A stretch of 64,000 nt of DNA from Conchocele bisecta (taxonomy: Eukaryota > Mollusca > Bivalvia > Lucinida > Thyasiridae). Each line of letters begins with the position of its first letter. Positions within the stretch are counted from its first letter, which is position 1. Location: positions 1 through 64,000 of the forward strand of contig JAQRGA010000044.1 in assembly GCA_029237695.1 (NCBI GenBank), in the 5' to 3' direction. The notes under the pieces are model-generated. The model ran no database searches. It saw only the letters and a list, made by a program, of their open reading frames with translations, and was not told where the DNA came from. Positions 1 to 11,952 of the stretch are shown piece after piece. A program made the position numbers and the translations under genes.

Positions 1-58
1 ATCAAAAATGTTTCACGGCACCGTGTTTCACGGCACATACGCACTATGTTGACGGGAT
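1..58 (+). repeat. Family A repeat, right-end fragment
   Basis: Matches the right end of the A family (ends GTTGACGGGATAA, preceded by two CACGGCAC motifs). The left part lies outside the window. Full copies are at 8557, 13940, 48415 and 59747. Confidence 0.8.
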
Positions 59-535
59 AAAACTGTAACTACATTACATTACATTGCATTACATGAGCGT
101 TTTGACGTAGTAGTATTTCCAAATTTGGGTGTGAATCGTTCTTTGTTTGTTTCAACTTCGTGAAGAGTTACCTAAGAATTGTGATAATACACACTTTATT
201 TGGTGAGTTTATGAATATACGCCCTGCAGTCTATTGATATATTTTAGTGTGCCAAATGGAAACGTTATTCCGCAAATGTATACCTTTGATTGTGGTGTAG
301 CGATATATGGCGTTGTGCAACCTATTGCATATAAAGTGGAAACTGTGCAGCTAGGTCCGACACCGCTCTCTCTATAACACTTGGTGGTGTGCTTTCTTAA
401 CAGTTCGCCGTTTAATCACCACGGTGTATTTCAACTTCCTGGTCTACCGATATGTGTCATTATCTACATTTTGCAATACAAAATTAGTGTTGCGTTGAGA
501 ATTAGTAAAATAGTGCATTTAAAGGTCACATTAAC
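59..535. other. No gene seen; short ACATT-type microsatellite at about 72-97
   Basis: No coding frame, RNA gene or recognised repeat is seen here apart from a short run of ACATT-like units near 72-97. Confidence 0.5.
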
Positions 536-896
536 AAATATCACTTACACTTGAGCGAATTTCTATTTGGTCACCCTTACGTGGGACGTTTTTAGACAAA
601 TACAAGATGCAGTCAGTATAAAAGGTGATTTATATGTAGTATTACTTCATTAGAAAGGCAATATAGAAAATCATTTATTAATGTATTTTGCGATCACTCT
701 AAAGTAATTGATAAAAGTCGACCATCCTCACATGTAAAGTTCACACAAATTACACAATTTCCGAGTAGAATGGCTAATATTGCGTGTGTCCCCACCCGAG
801 CATTAAATACAGCCATACACCGACTTCTCACGGAGTTTACATAATTACATTCCCTCTGTGTAACTTTCTACCATTTCTGTTCTGCCGTAGGGCGAG

Positions 897-1131
897 CAGG
901 GTCCCGTTTCACTAAACTTCGTACGACTAAAATGTTCGTAAGTGCAAAATTATAATAGTCTGGAAAATACACATTAACAGTGCTTTCTTGTAAACAATTA
1001 TTGAATTTACATTTATTGAGCATAGGCTGCATATGCAGCCTATGCTCAATAAATGTAAATCCATTAATTGAATTTTCCAGATTATCCTAAATTTGGACTT
1101 ACGAACATTTTAGTCGTACAAAGTTTAGGGG
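897..1131 (+). repeat. Family C palindromic MITE-like element (truncated right end)
   Basis: A near-perfect palindrome centred on GCATATGCAGC near 1033. Its arms carry CACTAAACTTCGTACGAC and the complement. The last bases of the right terminus are missing where the transposase scrap begins. Other copies start at 1462, 8073, 14875, 41477, 53990 and 60282. Confidence 0.8.
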
Positions 1132-1461
1132 GCCCCATGTTCGGTGGTTGCGGGCGCCGTTGAATCCGTCTGTCGATACGATCGATTAGGTTAAGATCCG
1201 TGCTTTTGTCAGGCCATGGTAAAGTTAGGATGCGATTATCCAGTAAAACTTGCATTGAACCGCGTGCCACATGACATGGTGCATTGTGTTGCACTACTCG
1301 CATGCCACGGTTGGCGGCCACGTGTGTAGCAAGGACAGGCAGAATAATTTGCAGCTGGTATCGTTGGACGTTGAGGTTACCTTGTATCTCCATTAGCGGT
1401 GTATTGTTATGTAGCGAAAAAGACAAGCCCATACCATGATGGTCTGTCTCTGCAATACAGA
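1132..1461 (-). pseudogene. Tc1/mariner-type transposase fragment
   Basis: The minus-strand frame reads as the middle to C-terminal catalytic part of a Tc1-like DDE transposase: a TPLMEIQGNLNVQRY segment, then HNAPCHVARG (family pattern HDNAPxHxA), then LPWPDKSTDLNLID (family pattern LPWPxxSPDLNPIE). The second catalytic Asp is missing from the HNAPCH motif and the final acidic residue is Asp in LNLID, so it cannot be active. No N-terminal DNA-binding domain is present. The scrap is bounded by two family C copies in opposite orientation, which suggests it is the core of a small compound remnant. Confidence 0.8.
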
Positions 1462-1668
1462 GGCCCGTTTCACTAAGCTTTGTACGACTAAAATCATCGT
1501 AAGTGCGAATTTAGGACCGTCTGGAAATTCCAATTGATGGATTTACATGTATAGAGCATAGGCTGCATATGCAGCCTATGCTCAATAAATGTAAATACAA
1601 TAATTGTTTACAAGAAAACAGTGTTACTGTGATATTTATAGACTATCATAAGTTTGCACCTACGCCAC
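1462..1668 (-). repeat. Family C palindromic MITE-like element, inverted copy
   Basis: The same palindrome as 897-1131, with arm asymmetry reversed (the CAATTGATGG arm now lies on the left). The right end is degraded near 1668. Confidence 0.75.
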
Positions 1669-1713
1669 GCATGTGGTACACGTGCGCACGTCCATCATTC
1701 CGACGCAGTCAGT

Positions 1714-2068
1714 TACGGTGTCCTGTTAGAGCCACATTACATTCTCGCGTTCTCGCTCTCTCGACTTATACACGAGATCGCGAGATTGCGAGAACGCGAG
1801 GCGAGATCGCGAGATCGCGGGAACGCGAGAATGCGAGAATGCGAGATCGCGAGGCGAGATTGCGAGATCCCCAGCGAAATTGCGAGATTGAATCTCGTGT
1901 TTTCGCCTCGCGATTCTCGCATTATCGCGATCTCGCCTCGCGTTATCGCGATCTCGCAATCTCGCGATCTCGCGATCTCGCCTCGCGTTCTCGCAATCTC
2001 GCGATCTCGTGTATAATATGAGATAGCGAGAACGCGAGAATGTAATGTGGCCCTAACAGGACACCGTA
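1714..2068. mobile_element. Satellite foldback element S1 (TACGG...CCGTA)
   Basis: The element begins TACGGTGTCCTGTTAG and ends with its complement CTAACAGGACACCGTA. Direct repeats GTCAGT lie immediately outside at 1708-1713 and 2069-2074, so a 6-bp target duplication is visible. The interior is almost wholly made of GCGAGATC/GAACGCGAG words arranged as opposing arms, so it folds on itself. It has no coding content; open frames across it come from the simple repeat. It shares termini with elements at 19193, 42902, 43316 and 49165. Confidence 0.85.
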
Positions 2069-2225
2069 GTCAGTAAATAAAACATTACCCCAGTGGATGA
2101 TGTCATTACTGCTCAGGGTGGAAATACCCGGTATTAGCCATTCTACTGGGAAATGTTGTAAATGTGTGAATTTTACGTGTGGAGGTGGTTCACTTTGATC
2201 AATTACTTTAGAGTGATCATATGCA

Positions 2226-2620
2226 AGGTGTATGCTCACGTGGTACTAACAACAACAACAAGTACCGATTCAAAGTACGTATTATTTTCTAGTGTCCTTA
2301 TTACGTAACGGATTTTGATGAAATATGGCGCATCAAACGCGTCTTGTTAAGCTGCATTTGGTGGTCTTTGTATTTTCGCCCACACTTCTGTCGTTTTTGC
2401 GAAGAATCGATTTCAGTGTCTCCGACACGGAAATCGATGACATAAGTCTGTGCCAAACTCCATAGACCACCAAATGCAGCTCATGAAGACGCGTTTGCTG
2501 CGCCATATTTCATCAAAATCCGTTGCATATTAAAGAAAATATCAAATAATACTTACTTTGGAGTGGGCGACGTTGTTGTTGTTGTAACCACATGATCATG
2601 CACCTTGATGTAATGCATTA
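2226..2620. repeat. Family Q palindromic MITE-like element
   Basis: Arms begin with an AAGGTGTAT...CACGTGGTACTAACAACAACAA type end and finish with GTTGTTGTTGTAACCAC. The centre carries GAAGAATCGATTTC and its complement. It interrupts the right arm of X. A second full copy is at 46405-46825 and a truncated end at 52994. Confidence 0.75.
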
Positions 2621-2790
2621 GTAAAATAGTTTTTACCATGCCTTTCTAATTAATTAATACTACATGTAAATCACATTGTATACTTATGACATCTTTTATT
2701 TGTCTAAAAACATCCCAAGTATATGGTGACCAATTAGAAGTTCGCGCAAGTGTATTTTCTTCCAAATGCTCAAAACATAACAAAAGCGAC

Positions 2791-4077
2791 CCTAACAATC
2801 GATTTCCGGTTCATTTGTATTTTTCGTGATATTGAGATTTCTCCTATCGCACCGTATCGGACACCTATGCTGACATCTTCTGTTTATGCGACGTACTGGC
2901 ACGAGGTGGCGCTGTAAAAATAATCGTTATGACGTAGCAGTAGTACAATTTCCCTGATTGGTCCATACAGGTTTCTTATAGAATCAAGTGTGTATTTTTA
3001 ACTGACATCATTTATTTGTTGCATAATGTGTTCGTTTTTATCCTTTAATATATTCGTTAATTGTGATTACTCATTCACCTAGTTATACTTGGATTGTGTA
3101 TACGTTGGTTGCAATCCTCGGCTATGACGATCTGTGCGGAGTTGGTTCTAATTCGCGGTCAAACAGACAGCCGAGCTAGAATCAGAAAAAATGAGGAATT
3201 AAATGTTAATTTGTATTTTGTTACAAATTGTCTTGTTTTGTTACAGAATGTCTCAGACATGTCATAGATTGATTCTGAAATGCATTGCAGATATATGTCA
3301 GTTAAGCATACTTGTGTTTTGACAATTTCGAGATGAAATAAATTCTTTATTTTGAGCTGCCATAATCAGTGACACGCATGTGTAGCTACGTTCAAACGGA
3401 TGCCTCCGGATGTCATTAATTGTCCGGCATAGCATACAACTTATCCTCTGTATTTTGAAATCAACGAAGCCACACCCATTTCATGCTGATTGGTTGAATT
3501 CATTTTTTATCAGTCTAAATCAGTGACAAACGTGTGAAGCTACGTTCAAACGTTTGCCTGACGGATGTCAATAACAATGCGGCATAGCAAACCACGTATC
3601 TGATGACTTGACTGCTTGGATTAATTAGAGGAGTGTTTCGATTCGGCTTATATTTAAGGGTGGGAATTGGCTCGAACACTTTCCATACCAGGTTTTTAGG
3701 GGAGTGTATGTTGGGACAGGTGTATATTGAATCCGCTAGGCCACACCTATTCCAAGCTGATTGGTTTAATCCAGTTTAAAGATATCGAATAATCGACACA
3801 CTGTGCACATCAGGATCTTCATAGAGATTCGAAAATCAAATATTGATGTGATTGTTGTGTCTAAACATGCATGATTGTTATATTACATGATTAAATTTTG
3901 TAACTTGAATATTAATATCCCCACGCTTATTTAACCGTAATAGTTAAAGGAAATACTTTACTGTTTTCGAATACTCGAATTTAATTTTACATTAAGGACC
4001 CATTCTATACCCGATCATCGTTTGATTCAAAGATAATTGTTTCTTAAACGTGATGGAATAAGTGTATAATATATATG
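2791..4077. repeat. Unassigned DNA with degenerate direct repeats of about 153 bp
   Basis: Two diverged direct repeats sharing GTGAAGCTACGTTCAAACG-like sequence are seen at about 3367-3440 and 3520-3596, each followed by a CACACC...CTGATTGGTT segment (about 3470 and 3742). No gene is seen. Confidence 0.45.
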
Positions 4078-7000
4078 TCAATACTGTCTTATTACTGTAT
4101 CATATACGGCACATGGAGTGGTCAAGTTGGCCATCTGTATGTGTTCCATCCATCGGCCAGTTTCACCTGTTCTGCCATTTGACAAACTCAAAATGTGAAG
4201 TATATACATACGATATAATGTAGCTAATCGCATGTAGAAAAGCCAGGAGAACGGACTCCTATCAATTATATTACACCAGACTGTAAAATATGTCAGTTTT
4301 CTGGACATGTTTGTGTCTGTGTTTTTAGCAACATGAACCACCTTTATAAATAGCCTCATACACAGAAAATCGCAGAGTGTATCACTTTTACCTGGCAAAC
4401 CACACAACACATACCATATATACACATTACTGTACTCTGTTATTAGCTACAACATCCAGTGACATGTAAGCAGTTAACTGGGTGTATTGTCCCTGGCGTC
4501 TACGCATCTACTATGCGAGTAAGTACCTGTGGGTAACGTGTACACTAACATAAGCTGTGCATCAGATTGAAAAGTTCACACATCACAATTTATTTTGAGA
4601 TTGATAGGAGAAATATTCAGATATCTCGTCTTTTGTATAATGTTCTGGCATAATATTTATAGCTTGCCGTTGTCATATCAGTCTATTATGTATTGCATCA
4701 TTTTTTATTTGGTTTAATGTCATATTATTTAGTTTAAACAATATTTATTTATTCGACAGTATATGGTACAGTACAAGGTATACAATGACAGGGATATGAA
4801 AACAAGCGTGAAGCTTATATGAATTCGTCTCCCACAAGGTGGATGTAAGACACGAATGTGGTACAAGATAGTTAAGTGCACATACAGGCGAATATACATG
4901 TTGAAATAGTCTAAGTGGAATAACTTTGTCTTACAATGGTGTACTTACATAATGAGATTGACAGTGTTTAAACCTTAGATTTATGACATGAGAATGCGTG
5001 TGGCTGTGCTTCAGAGATGGTCACCAAGCAAATGAGACAGGGACACTGGAGTGGGGGGTTACATGGGGAATCGCCCATGCCTTTCCCAACCCTCACAATT
5101 TCCCTCTCACGTTCCGTGGACGGGGAGTCGCCCCCGAGCGGCGTAAATGGATAGTGCCCGGAAGTTGTCGTCTATTGTTAGGATGATACGTATGGTATAT
5201 TTTGGTTGTCTATGTTGGAATGATATTATGATGCTAAAATCTATTTGTTGCTGTTATGTAGTTTTGGACACTTATAAACATTTTTTTTATTTTGATCGAA
5301 AGTCAAGTGTTGGTTTCCGTTCAAAAGATTTTCAGTTGACGGAATACATGGAATATCAGTGAGGTACACTTGTCGTTGGTGTTGATATTGTCTGCATGAT
5401 GTGAGAAAGTGACTGACAGTCTCTGGGGCGCCACATGTACAGAGAGGTGAGTCTATTATTGATTTTCTGTAGAGATCGTAATTTAGGGAACTGCAAGACA
5501 TTCGTAATCGAGCGTGTAGGATTTGGTCTTTTCGGGTACCCACACTTAAACAGAGGGGATGATTTAGATGTATCTTTGTTAAGTCTGTATTTGAAGCTGG
5601 ATATTGTTGGGGCGTATCTGGTAGATTCTGGTAGACTGTTCCAGTCTCTGATAGTGGATGGGAGGAAGGAATTGGTATATTGCTGGGTGCGACCATATAG
5701 TAACGGTATATTGTTTACATTTCTAAGGGCGTAACGCTGTTGTGTTTCGGTAGGTATAAGTGTTGTTAAATATGTTGGTGTTAGGCCATTCTTCATTTTG
5801 TAGAGTTGTACGAGCTTGTGTTTTTTTCGGCGTAATGAGAGAGTTTCCCATTTAAGATCTCTATAAAGGTTGTCAATGCTGCAAAGTTTTGTTGCACCTG
5901 TTACAATGCGTGCTGCCTCGGTTTGTATAGCATCGAGGTCATTTTTTAGATAGTTTGTACAGTTGTCCCAAACAATGTTTCCATATTCGAGTAGTGGGCG
6001 GATGGTTATGATATAAAGGCGTTCAATGCTTGTTCTAGTTAATGTGAATTTGAGCGATCTTAGAATTCCTATCCTCTGCCAAGCTTTCTCTAAAGAACTT
6101 GAAATGTGTGCTGTCCATTTTCCATCGTCAGAGAACGTTAAACCTAAGTGTTTGTGCTCGGTTACAGTGTTTATTACAGTATTGTTCATATAAAGATCAG
6201 GATGATAGAGCTTATTTTGTTTTTTCGAAAATATCATGGACTCGGTTTTTGATGGATTAAATGTTACTAACCAGTTTTGTGACCATTGGTGCACTGTGTT
6301 AAGATCGGCATTTAGTTGTGTTGCGGATTCTGATGGGTCGTCTACAATGATGTATAAGCTTGTATCGTCTGCAAATAGTCGAATTTTAGAGTTGATAGTT
6401 TGAACTATATCGTTAATGTAGATAAGAAAGAGCAAAGGGCCCAAAATGGATCCTTGGGGAACTCCGGCGGTTACATTAGACCATTCGGAAGATGCGTTTA
6501 AGTGTACTACTCGCTGTTTTCTATCTGCTAGGTACGATTTAAACCAGGAAATAAGGTTCCCGGTCATTCCGATTGAGGAGAGTTTCATTATAAGGCCGCG
6601 GTGCCAGACTCTATCAAATGCTTTTGAGATATCGCAGAAAACGGCTCGGACTTCTTTACCGTCATCCAATGCTTTGATGATATCGTTGTATATATATGTT
6701 AGCTGGTTGATCGTCGAGTCTCCTTTAATGAATCCTGATTGAAGAGGCGTGAGAATATTATTGACAGTTATATAATTGTATAAATGCTTGTGAATGCATC
6801 GCTCCATAAGTTTACCAATACAGCTTAGTAGGGATATGGGTCGGTAGTTCTGCGGATTTGATGGGTCAGCCTTTTTAAATATCGGAACTACGTTTGCTAG
6901 TTTCCATGTAGAAGGGAAATATGAAGATGCAATGAGCTTGTTGAAGTATGTGGCTAGAGGCTGCGATAAGACTTCGGAGCCTTCACGAAGAAGGCGCGGG

Positions 7001-7990
7001 CTAATTAGGTCGGGACCACATGCTTTAGAAGGGTGTCGATGTTGGATATGGCACCACGTACATCTTGGGGTGTGAGAAAAATAGTCGAAATGGAGTATGG
7101 TGGTGTTTGGTCAAGTGTAGGTAATTCTGTGTTGCTGTCATCTAGTAATGATTGCTTACAAAAATAAGAATTAAGCATTTCGGTTTTTTGAGTATCAGTC
7201 GTAGCTTCAGATCCATTTTCAAAAAGCGAAGGGATTTGTGAAGATGAGCTGCGCTTGTTTGTTAGTTGCTTAGCCAGTTTAAACCAGTTTTTTGCATTGA
7301 AGTTATTATCATTAATTTTATCTACCAATTTGGTTTTAAATTCGGCCTTGCACTTACGCAGGGTGGTGGTTACTTCATTTCGTAGTTTACGGAAACATGC
7401 CCACGTGTGTTCATTGTTAGAAGTTTTTGCCTTTTTATGTATTCTATTTCTTTTCCTTATAAGTCTACGTATAGTGCAGTTGAACCATGGTATGTCGTTA
7501 GGTCTTATGGTCACCATTTTGTTTGGGATAGAATTTTTAGCGGCGTTCGTGATGATTTCCGTTATTTTGCTAGCAACATTGTCTAAGTTATTTGACTGAT
7601 GAATGAATTCCCAGTTTGTGTTTGCTAGAAATTCTCTATATTTATTAAAGTCGCCTTTGTCGTATAGCCAAATGTGCCTCTTATAAGCAGTTATTTTGGG
7701 CTTATCAAATTTTAGGACGGTTACAATTGGGCAGTGGAAACGTATTAAATCATATTATTTGCTGTATGTGTCAAATGCACGAAGTGGTGAAACTGTACGA
7801 TGGCTTGTTCATACAAAGATGGCGGAGATGGCAACGCAATTCTCCATTATAGTATACTGTAACAAGAAAATATTAACATATGTTATATTCATATATCACA
7901 TCACTCTGATGCAGCAATTATCATTGGAGTCAAGTGTATCTATGACCTTAATGAACAACTGCTTTACTATTTCTATTTCTAATCTATTTG
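4078..7990. repeat. Inverted arms (V) flanking a LINE
   Basis: Sequence at 4078-4210 is the diverged reverse complement of 7755-7875: both contain GGTGAAACTG followed by GATGG and a GATGGC/GATGGCC motif. They look like the arms of an older inverted-repeat element into which the minus-strand LINE inserted. Confidence 0.45.
4737..7733 (-). pseudogene. 5'-truncated non-LTR retrotransposon (LINE) with endonuclease tail, RT and C-terminal region
   Basis: Read on the minus strand, the element starts near 7733 at a HCPIV motif, the last conserved step of the apurinic-type endonuclease, so most of that domain is lost. A linker follows (frame 7733-7005). The reverse transcriptase (about 7020-5700) shows NYRPISLLS, FCDISKAFDRVWH, GVPQGSILGPLLFLIYIND and the catalytic RLFADDTSLY. 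A C-terminal CxCGxxExxxHFLxxC finger is read in another frame near 5480-5430. Frameshifts near 7020 and 5700-5500 break the frame. The 3' UTR extends to an AATAAATAAATATTG tail near 4745. It is a CR1/Jockey-group element; I do not assign the clade further. It is inactive because of truncation and frameshifts. Confidence 0.88.
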
Positions 7991-8072
7991 CCTAACGACT
8001 TGTTTCAAATAAATAGAAAATGTATGGACATGATGTTAACAAATTACAGATGTTTTCCAGAATAAAATAGCT

Positions 8073-8315
8073 GGGGGCCGTTTCACTAAGCTTCGTACGA
8101 CTAAAATGTTCGTAAGTACAAAATTATGATTGTCTGTAAATTGCACATTAACACTGTTTTCTTGTAAACAATTATTGAATTTACATTTATTGAGCATAGG
8201 CTGCATATGCAGCCTATGCTCAATAAATGTAAATCCATCAATTGAAATTTACAGACGATCCTAAATTTGCACTTACGAACATTTTAGTAGTATGAAGTAA
8301 AGTGAAACGGGTCCC
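8073..8315. repeat. Family C palindromic MITE-like element (full)
   Basis: Complete copy with GGGCCGTTTCACTAAGC and AGTGAAACGGGTCCC ends and the ATATGCAGCCTATGC centre. No clear target duplication. Confidence 0.8.
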
Positions 8316-8337
8316 TGTTTTGCCAAATTGAGGTTAC

Positions 8338-8420
8338 GTTGATGAAACATGGCTTGGTCCTATGTGTGGCTGTGACTGGAGAAATCGGGCTTGTGTCCTT
8401 TCTGACCAGTGTAGGTCTTA
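8338..8420. repeat. Half copy of family AA
   Basis: The TGTGGCTGTGACTGGAGAAA stretch matches one arm of the palindromic element at 11597-11841. Confidence 0.5.
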
Positions 8421-8556
8421 TATTGAAACATTACAACTATGGTATGTTATACCAGCGCTCTAATAAACTCTAGTTCTAAGGAGTCTGTTGAACTATGAAG
8501 CGTACTAATCGCATTTTGCATTATGCATTATAATGCGAAAACAGAGCCTGGTTATA

Positions 8557-8900
8557 TAGAGAATAGTATGTTAGTGCCGTGAATGGGAAAAATATCTGAC
8601 AAGGCTTAGGAAACGGGATGGGCGCGGCTTGACGAGCCCATCCTGTTTCCGTACCGCGCCAGATATTTTTCCCATTCACGGCACTAACCTACTATTCTAT
8701 TTATCCCGTCAACACCTGCAAATGGCTTTAAAATGCAAAACAAAAGATAGCCACAGCCACCGCACATATTCACACGCAGTGATTAGGTCGTATTAACAGG
8801 ATATCAAAAATGTATCATGGCACCGTGTTTCACGGCACATACGCACTGTGTTGACGGGATAAATGATAAATAAACAAGTGTATCGCGAAAAAAAAAAGAA
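8557..8900 (+). mobile_element. Family A element with A-rich tail and flanking direct repeats
   Basis: It has a first stem (AGAATAGTATG...TTAGTGCCGTGAATGGG and its complement around a CGGGATGGGC loop), then a TTTATCCCGTCAAC...GTTGACGGGATAA pair, then a short tail ending in a run of ten or more A. CCTGGTTATAT stands on both sides (8547-8557 and 8901-8911). This is the only copy in the window with a poly(A)-like tail and an obvious direct repeat. Confidence 0.75.
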
Positions 8901-8911
8901 CCTGGTTATAT

Positions 8912-9420
8912 CTCCTTTAAGATCAGGTCTGAACAGCGCACAGAACAGAACAGACTGAGCATAACAGACTATAGCCTTTACTTACTTAGCAATAGTCTCA
9001 TCTCGAATATAGTGTATGGGCTTAGCTATTTGTGCGATTGGTGCGACATTGTTGCACCGATAATTATTATTGGTGAGACAATTCTCTCCAATAATCACCA
9101 TGGAAAATAACGAAATGCCTCACCAATATGTACTTTTATCTTGCACAAATATTATGTATTGTATGTCATGCTCTATTAAGGGTCACACAATCAATCGCCA
9201 GTGGTGATTATAGTGCAAATATATATGTTTACACAGGGTATAAACCAAGTTGGGTTTTCACTATTATATTTAATAATTTTGAGATGTTGAATGGGCTGGG
9301 CAGTAGCCGCATTATCTACATAGTAATGGAAGTATAACATATCTCTGGATACGGACTGTGTCATAGAACGGTTTTCTGACTGTTACGATGACTGACTTTA
9401 GTCATACACCAAAATTATAG
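8912..9420. other. No gene seen; small palindrome near 9050-9105
   Basis: A short imperfect palindrome (ATTATTGGTGAG...CTCTCCAATAAT) lies near 9063-9099. Nothing else is recognised. Confidence 0.4.
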
Positions 9421-9982
9421 TCTGTTTCACGAAAACTGCCCAAATTTTACAGCCATATAAACAATTCAAAAACAATAATTGTTTCGATAATATTAAATTA
9501 AAGGCAAATTTAAGAATGAACTTTCTTTTTATTTCGTGAAATTTGGTCAAATATTGATTTTATTACGAAAAATTGATTTGTCTATCAGAATTTAACATGG
9601 GTGAAAAAGGTAGAGGAATTGTGGGAGGAGTAAAAAAAAAAAAAAAATGGAAATTGACTCCGAAACCTAGCTAGATAGCTTGGAAATGATCTAACTAAGA
9701 AAACAAAAGTTAGATTTTAAAAATCGGTCAAGTATTTCTGAAATTCTAAAAAATGTCCCCATGTTAAATCCCCATAGACATCTTCACTCCGTGAAGATGT
9801 CTATGGGGATTTAACATGGGGGAATTTTGTTTTCGCAATAAAATCAATATTTGACCAAATTTCACGAAATAAAAAGAAGGCTCATTCTTAAATTTTCCTT
9901 TAATTTAATATTGTCGAAAAAAATATGGTTTTTGAATTGTTTATATGGCCGAAAAATTTGGGCAGCTTTCGTGAAACAGACA
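9421..9982 (+). mobile_element. Family D palindromic element
   Basis: Ends read TCTGTTTCACGAAAACTGCC and GGCAGCTTTCGTGAAACAGA. The arms are several hundred bases, with an asymmetric segment (GAAATTGACTCCGAAACC) and a central GACATCTTCACTCCGTGAAG hairpin. Five copies occur in the window; no coding frame is conserved. Confidence 0.85.
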
Positions 9983-10113
9983 TTAGTATTTACGTTATGA
10001 CGGCACACACTCAAAGTACTGAAAGAACTGAAACTGTATCGCCAGAAACAAGAAGTGTGCCTGCCCAACACTGATGATGGTCTGATTGGCAGCCTTTATA
10101 AGAATCTTGATCT

Positions 10114-10420
10114 GTAGCCTATTTCACCAACATTGCAAAGTATACTTTAATAGCAAAGTATACTTTGAGGGAGTAATCATTTATTTTTCCTGAAATGCGT
10201 TATTTCATATAGAACTAACAAATGCATATATTTCATGATTAAAAGTATGCAGAATTATTATACTGAATTTATTACATTATTACAGCCAAATTGGCTGTGA
10301 TAATGTAATAAATTCAGTATAATACAAATTAATAAATTTATCATAAAATTGAAAATTTCTCCCTCAAAGTATACTTTGCTACTAAAGTATATTTTGCAAT
10401 TTTGATGAAACGGGCTACTG
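10114..10420. mobile_element. Family E palindromic element, copy 1
   Basis: Ends GTAGCCTATTTCACCAAC and its diverged complement GATGAAACGGGCTAC. The arms contain CAAAGTATACTTT motifs and the centre is CAGCCAAATTGGCTG. It is nearly identical to 17320-17624, suggesting recent activity. Confidence 0.85.
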
Positions 10421-10828
10421 GTGTGTGGTGCAATAATTACACCCGTCGTAGATATACATATTATATACCCAATTGGAGCATAGAGACATACCTTTAATTT
10501 GATACATTTACCATCAAAATAGGTATTATGAAATATGAATTATAACCAATAAACAAGTCCGCAAAATGCAGACAGAGATTGACTATTTAATGATACAAAA
10601 AGTAAATAAATAAAATGGCGGTACCTAAAATAGTAGCATATATCGGACGCTGACATAACTGTATATAACAATACAGTAATAACAAAATAAAGCGGAACAC
10701 GTGCAGCTAGCTACGCGCATGTGTTTGCCAATACAAATCTCACCGACTACGCCCCTGTAGTGGTTTCTGTTTGCGGTTAGATGTGCAGGAAAATCGGTAT
10801 GATCAACAACACGACGGACGGTTTAATA
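10421..10828. other. No gene or repeat recognised
   Basis: AT-rich sequence; nothing supportable is seen. Confidence 0.4.
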
Positions 10829-11125
10829 TATTATAGGAATGAATGGCCTTTTTGTGGAATTTATCGGGGTATAAACTTGGAAAAGTCGCGGGAATACTGG
10901 ACGAAGGCCACAAAAAGGCCATTCATTCCTTATAATTCCAGCATTTGGAAGAGTCATCAAGAAAATGTGTTTATTTTTTTTCCGTTTTCTTAAGAATTAT
11001 TTTAACAGCGCCTCACGGTTACGGAAAGTAGTTCGGCGTGGGAGTTTACTGGGATATAAATTTTGGACAGAGACTTGCTACGGGCCAATCAAATGTTAGG
11101 GAATTGTGTTTGTGCTGGAATTATA
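10829..11125 (+). mobile_element. Family F element, copy 1
   Basis: A palindromic head (TATAGGAATGAATGGCC, GGGGTATAAACTTGG) is followed by a unique tail (GCGCCTCACGG, GTAGTTCGGCGTGGGAG) ending GTGCTGGAATTAT, which is inverted relative to the internal ATAATTCCAGC. Other copies are at 20457, 51046 and 54789. Confidence 0.8.
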
Positions 11126-11262
11126 TAATAATACATTCGTGAGTAAATATGTTACAAAATTAATTGTTAAATATATGTATTAATACATTCGTGACTAAAT
11201 TTGTTAAAAAACTAATTGTTAAATAAGATTAATAATCTCTCCGCAATAATACAATTAAAATG

Positions 11263-11527
11263 TTCAACAATTCTGCAAAAACCTGGAACCCACTTTTCCG
11301 ACGTTTCGGCACAAGACCTTTATCAAGGAATTAGTTTCAACTGAACGCTAAGTGGCATCCATTTTCGATTTTGAATACTGAACGCTACATGTAAGTGGCA
11401 TCCATTTTAGATTTTTCAAAATCTAAAATGGATGCCACTTAGCGTTCAGTAGAAACTAATTCCTCGATAAAGGCCTTGTGCCGAAACGTCGGAAAAGTGT
11501 GTTCCTGGTTTTTTGCGGAATTGTTAA
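11263..11527. mobile_element. Family W palindromic element
   Basis: Arms carry TCTGCAAAAACCTGGAACC and CCGACGTTTCGGCACAAG on the left and the complement on the right. The centre is AGATTTTTCAAAATCT. A fragment of the same end occurs at about 38470-38492. Confidence 0.75.
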
Positions 11528-11596
11528 ATAAGATTAGATATACATGTACATGAGTAATTTGTAAGCATGGTGTTCGACATGGAATGGCAGATTTAT

Positions 11597-11841
11597 ATAT
11601 GTGGCTGTAACTGGAAAAATAGGGCTTATGGGATTTGTGACCAATGTAGCTCCTGATCAAATCGCACACTCCTGTCGCCTGATAACGATCTATATTGTTT
11701 GTTAGAACCACGGCGGGTGTTTCATTGATGGAATAGCGAACAGTGTAAGTCCCGATCAGACTGTGCGGATGCACAGGCTGATCGGGATCTACATTGGTCG
11801 CAAAACTCATGAACCACATTTCTCCAGGCACAGCCACATAT
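11597..11841. repeat. Family AA palindromic element
   Basis: TATATGTGGCTGTAACTGG at the left end is inverted at the right end (CCAGGCACAGCCACATATG). The interior carries GATCAGACTGTGCGGATG. It resembles a repeat style common in bivalve genomes (from memory, not checked). Confidence 0.6.
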
Positions 11842-11952
11842 GTTTACGTTGGTGTATTTGTCATTGCAGGGCCCTGGGTGTATCAGAAACGGTATTTTCC
11901 GGGATAAATTCATTGGAGACGCCGACTATGACAAGCCAGTTGTATACTACCG

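Larger units (their letters stand above)
536..2790. mobile_element. Large inverted-repeat element (X) filled by later insertions
   Basis: The left arm (about 540-790) reappears in inverted orientation in two pieces, about 2100-2225 and 2619-2790. Examples are the TCACTCTAAAGTAATTGAT stretch at about 695-715 against its complement near 2197-2217, and the TTTGTCTAAAAAC region near 2700 against its complement near 595. The interior holds two family C copies, a transposase scrap, a satellite foldback and a family Q palindrome. The arms are diverged, so this is an old nonautonomous element. No transposase of its own is seen. Confidence 0.6.

Noticed and set aside
1569..2239. Arg/Ser-rich open frames in several phases near 1.57-2.24 kb
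   Set aside because: They are translations of the GCGAGATC satellite inside foldback S1, open in all frames on both strands; not genes.
5435..7599. Plus-strand frames between 5.4 and 7.6 kb
   Set aside because: Antisense shadows of the minus-strand LINE.
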